Shown one piece after another: positions 6,152-7,332 of a stretch of 7,332 nt of DNA. The notes beneath the pieces were generated by a model. That model saw nothing but the letters and a program-made list of their open reading frames with translations, was not told where the DNA came from and ran no database searches. This stretch comes from Thiotrichaceae bacterium (GTDB lineage: Bacteria > Pseudomonadota > Gammaproteobacteria > Thiotrichales > Thiotrichaceae), in the NCBI GenBank assembly GCA_026992705.1, contig JALWYT010000101.1, positions 1-7,332 on the forward strand. The letters are read 5' to 3'. Both the position numbers and the translations under genes were made by a program. Within the stretch, counting starts at the first letter, position 1. Each line of letters starts with the position of its first letter.

Positions 6152-6979
6152 TCAACGCGATGAAAGGTCTTTTTCCCATTGATATTTATCAATATTTCTT
6201 AATTGTAGCCATGATCTTATCCGAATTATGCTAGCAATAAAGTAATAAATGATAGCAGGCATAAAATTTCTACTAAATATTAAAGTTTTCATACTGCTAG
6301 CATAATTTTTATCCTTAGGCTCAGGGCACAAACCTAGCCGTTGTAATTGCATATTTCCTAATCTAGCCCGTGTTTTAATCTTGATTAAGGAATATAAACG
6401 ACGAGGAGCTTCAATGTAAATTTCTGTATCCGCGACATTTTCTATCTCATTTGATTTGAATTGGCAATGAATAAAGCGATCATCATTAATAATATCAGGA
6501 AAGGATTGAAAGCGTTTGCGACCCTGTTTGGTTACGATAAAGCTACAAGTAGCGATAACGCCTGCTTTTATATAAGGCAGCATTAACCAGATTTTGTAGT
6601 ATTCTTTTACGAGCCAAGAGGACTCTGAGGTATTAATAACTGGGCTGGGGGCGACTAATTTTAAGTGTGGGTTGTTGTTAAGATGCTCAACAATATTGGC
6701 AATAGCTCCTGCTTGTAAAACCGTATCGGCATCTAAGTAAAATATTGGAAAGCTGGAGATATATTTTTCAGCTTCATTAAGGGCATTGGTTTTAGAAGGT
6801 TTTTCAATATCCAAGCAGATGACATCAGGATAGTTTTTGCTAACAATCTCTACCGTGTTATCCGTACAACCATTACATGCCACGACTAGGGTATCCAGTT
6901 TATCTTGATGAATAAGGCTATCAAGACATCGTTGGATAACTGCCGCTTCATTATGAGCAGGAACAATTACGCTAGCCAT
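6152..6979 (-). CDS. Family 2 glycosyltransferase (GT-A fold)
   Basis: This 275-residue cytoplasmic or membrane-edge enzyme adds one sugar to the lipid-linked repeat unit. It opens with the GT2 nucleotide-binding strand ASVIVPAHNE (2-11), followed by VVACNGCTDNT (32-42), KTNALNEA (63-70) and the metal-binding DAD motif (83-85, in FYLDADT). A DD pair in INDDRF (164-169) stands where these enzymes carry the acceptor-site acid, and R204-A-R-L-G follows. A hydrophobic stretch (239-253) may bind the membrane. The end, QWEKDLSSR, resembles the W-x-R-D-x-SSR ending I know from related GT2 proteins, so the C-terminus looks natural. I chose ATG 6979 over ATG 7000 because AAAAGG lies 9 bases before it, it overlaps the previous gene's stop as TAATG, and the protein then starts directly at the first strand, as is usual. 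Donor and linkage cannot be inferred. Confidence 0.9.
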   Translation of the reverse strand: MASVIVPAHNEAAVIQRCLDSLIHQDKLDTLVVACNGCTDNTVEIVSKNYPDVICLDIEKPSKTNALNEAEKYISSFPIFYLDADTVLQAGAIANIVEHLNNNPHLKLVAPSPVINTSESSWLVKEYYKIWLMLPYIKAGVIATCSFIVTKQGRKRFQSFPDIINDDRFIHCQFKSNEIENVADTEIYIEAPRRLYSLIKIKTRARLGNMQLQRLGLCPEPKDKNYASSMKTLIFSRNFMPAIIYYFIASIIRIRSWLQLRNIDKYQWEKDLSSR

Positions 6980-7332
6980 TATTGATAACCTTTTAGCCAT
7001 ATTGGGCTAGCCTTGAGTACCTTCCACCACTCATTGCGAAGTGTTTTTTTCGCTGGGCGAAATAGTGCGAGCAGGGCGGTAATCAGCCATTTATTGTGGA
7101 CATATAAAAGTAGCAATACCTTCATTATTATTCGTTTCCATTGCTGGTGGTGTTTATTAATAAAAGTTACTTTGCCGCTTAATAGGCGAATCATTTTGCC
7201 TGATAAATTTTTCTCACTACTGCCTCCATGATGAATGATTTTAGCCTGTGGCGTAATCAGTGGTTGGCAGCCAAGCTTTCTCGCACGGTAGCAGTAATCG
7301 GCTTCTTCAGCGTACATAAAAAAGCGTTCATC
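6979..7332 (-). CDS. Family 2 glycosyltransferase, C-terminal part (5' end beyond the window)
   Basis: The frame enters from the right edge and gives 117 residues up to TAA at 6981-6979. The first residues are DERFFMYAEEADYCYR, the F-D-E-x-F-F-M-Y-x-E-D-x-D-L-C-x-R acceptor/catalytic segment of rhamnosyltransferase-like (WbbL-like) GT2 enzymes; here the usual E-D is E-E. Then come G-C-x-P-L-I-T-P-x-A and the conserved HHGGSS, about 40 residues into the visible part. A basic and hydrophobic tail with a possible membrane segment (KVLLLLYVHNKWLITALLALF region) ends with WWKVLKASPIWLKGY, like related enzymes. The N-terminal nucleotide-binding half lies outside, so the Met within FFMYAEE (7317) is internal and not a start. 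It would add a sugar to the repeat unit; the donor is unknown. It is joined to the next gene by a TAATG overlap. Confidence 0.88.
   Translation of the reverse strand, partial: DERFFMYAEEADYCYRARKLGCQPLITPQAKIIHHGGSSEKNLSGKMIRLLSGKVTFINKHHQQWKRIIMKVLLLLYVHNKWLITALLALFRPAKKTLRNEWWKVLKASPIWLKGYQ
6989..6994 (-). promoter_or_regulatory. Ribosome-binding site that decides the second GT2 start
   Basis: AAAAGG lies 9 bases before ATG 6979, inside the end of the preceding gene. The upstream in-frame ATG at 7000 has no such site. Stop and start overlap by one base (TAATG, 6981-6977), pointing to translational coupling of the two glycosyltransferases. Confidence 0.7.

Noticed and set aside
7013..7231. 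Plus-strand open frame opposite the partial glycosyltransferase
   Set aside because: The minus strand here carries conserved GT2 motifs; the antisense peptide has no recognisable feature.

Overview
The window is an AT-rich stretch of a Gram-negative, probably proteobacterial, chromosome. The evidence for this is an outer-membrane beta-barrel with a Sec signal peptide, a Wzc-type co-polymerase/tyrosine autokinase and a WcaJ-type initiating transferase. The protein types (small CopD-like protein, 'DGAPVLGLSDA' autokinase, WcaJ of the Und-P-glucose class) suit a low-GC gamma- or betaproteobacterium. The sequence alone does not fix the genus, and I saw no Pasteurellaceae or Neisseria uptake words.

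Every supported gene lies on the minus strand, so the locus reads right to left. From the right edge: a family 2 glycosyltransferase cut by the window end (6979-7332); a second family 2 glycosyltransferase joined to it by a TAATG stop/start overlap (6152-6979); a 342-base non-coding gap with repeated TTTTGCA-type elements and a consensus -10 hexamer (5810-6151); a wcaJ-type undecaprenyl-phosphate glucose phosphotransferase with a GTG start (4424-5809); a membrane acyltransferase of the AT3 family (3296-4390); a Wzc-like chain-length regulator/BY-kinase (1310-3286); a small CopD-like four-helix membrane protein (841-1299); a 289-base gap holding a strong imperfect stem-loop; and an OmpA-like outer-membrane barrel gene that runs off the left edge (1-551).

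Together the middle genes form a surface polysaccharide (exopolysaccharide or capsule) module. WcaJ would load the first sugar phosphate on undecaprenyl phosphate, the two glycosyltransferases would extend the repeat unit, and the acyltransferase would decorate it. The Wzc-like protein would control polymer length and export. No flippase (Wzx), polymerase (Wzy), outer-membrane exporter (Wza) or phosphatase (Wzb) is in the window; they may lie beyond the right edge or elsewhere. The CopD-like gene is tightly joined to wzc but has no obvious polysaccharide role.

I found no RNA gene, CRISPR array, complete insertion sequence or convincing intrinsic terminator. I see no clearly new system. The points most worth a second look are the stem-loop before the outer-membrane protein gene, the repeat cluster and small ribosome-binding-site-led reading frame before wcaJ, and the translational joining of copD to wzc.
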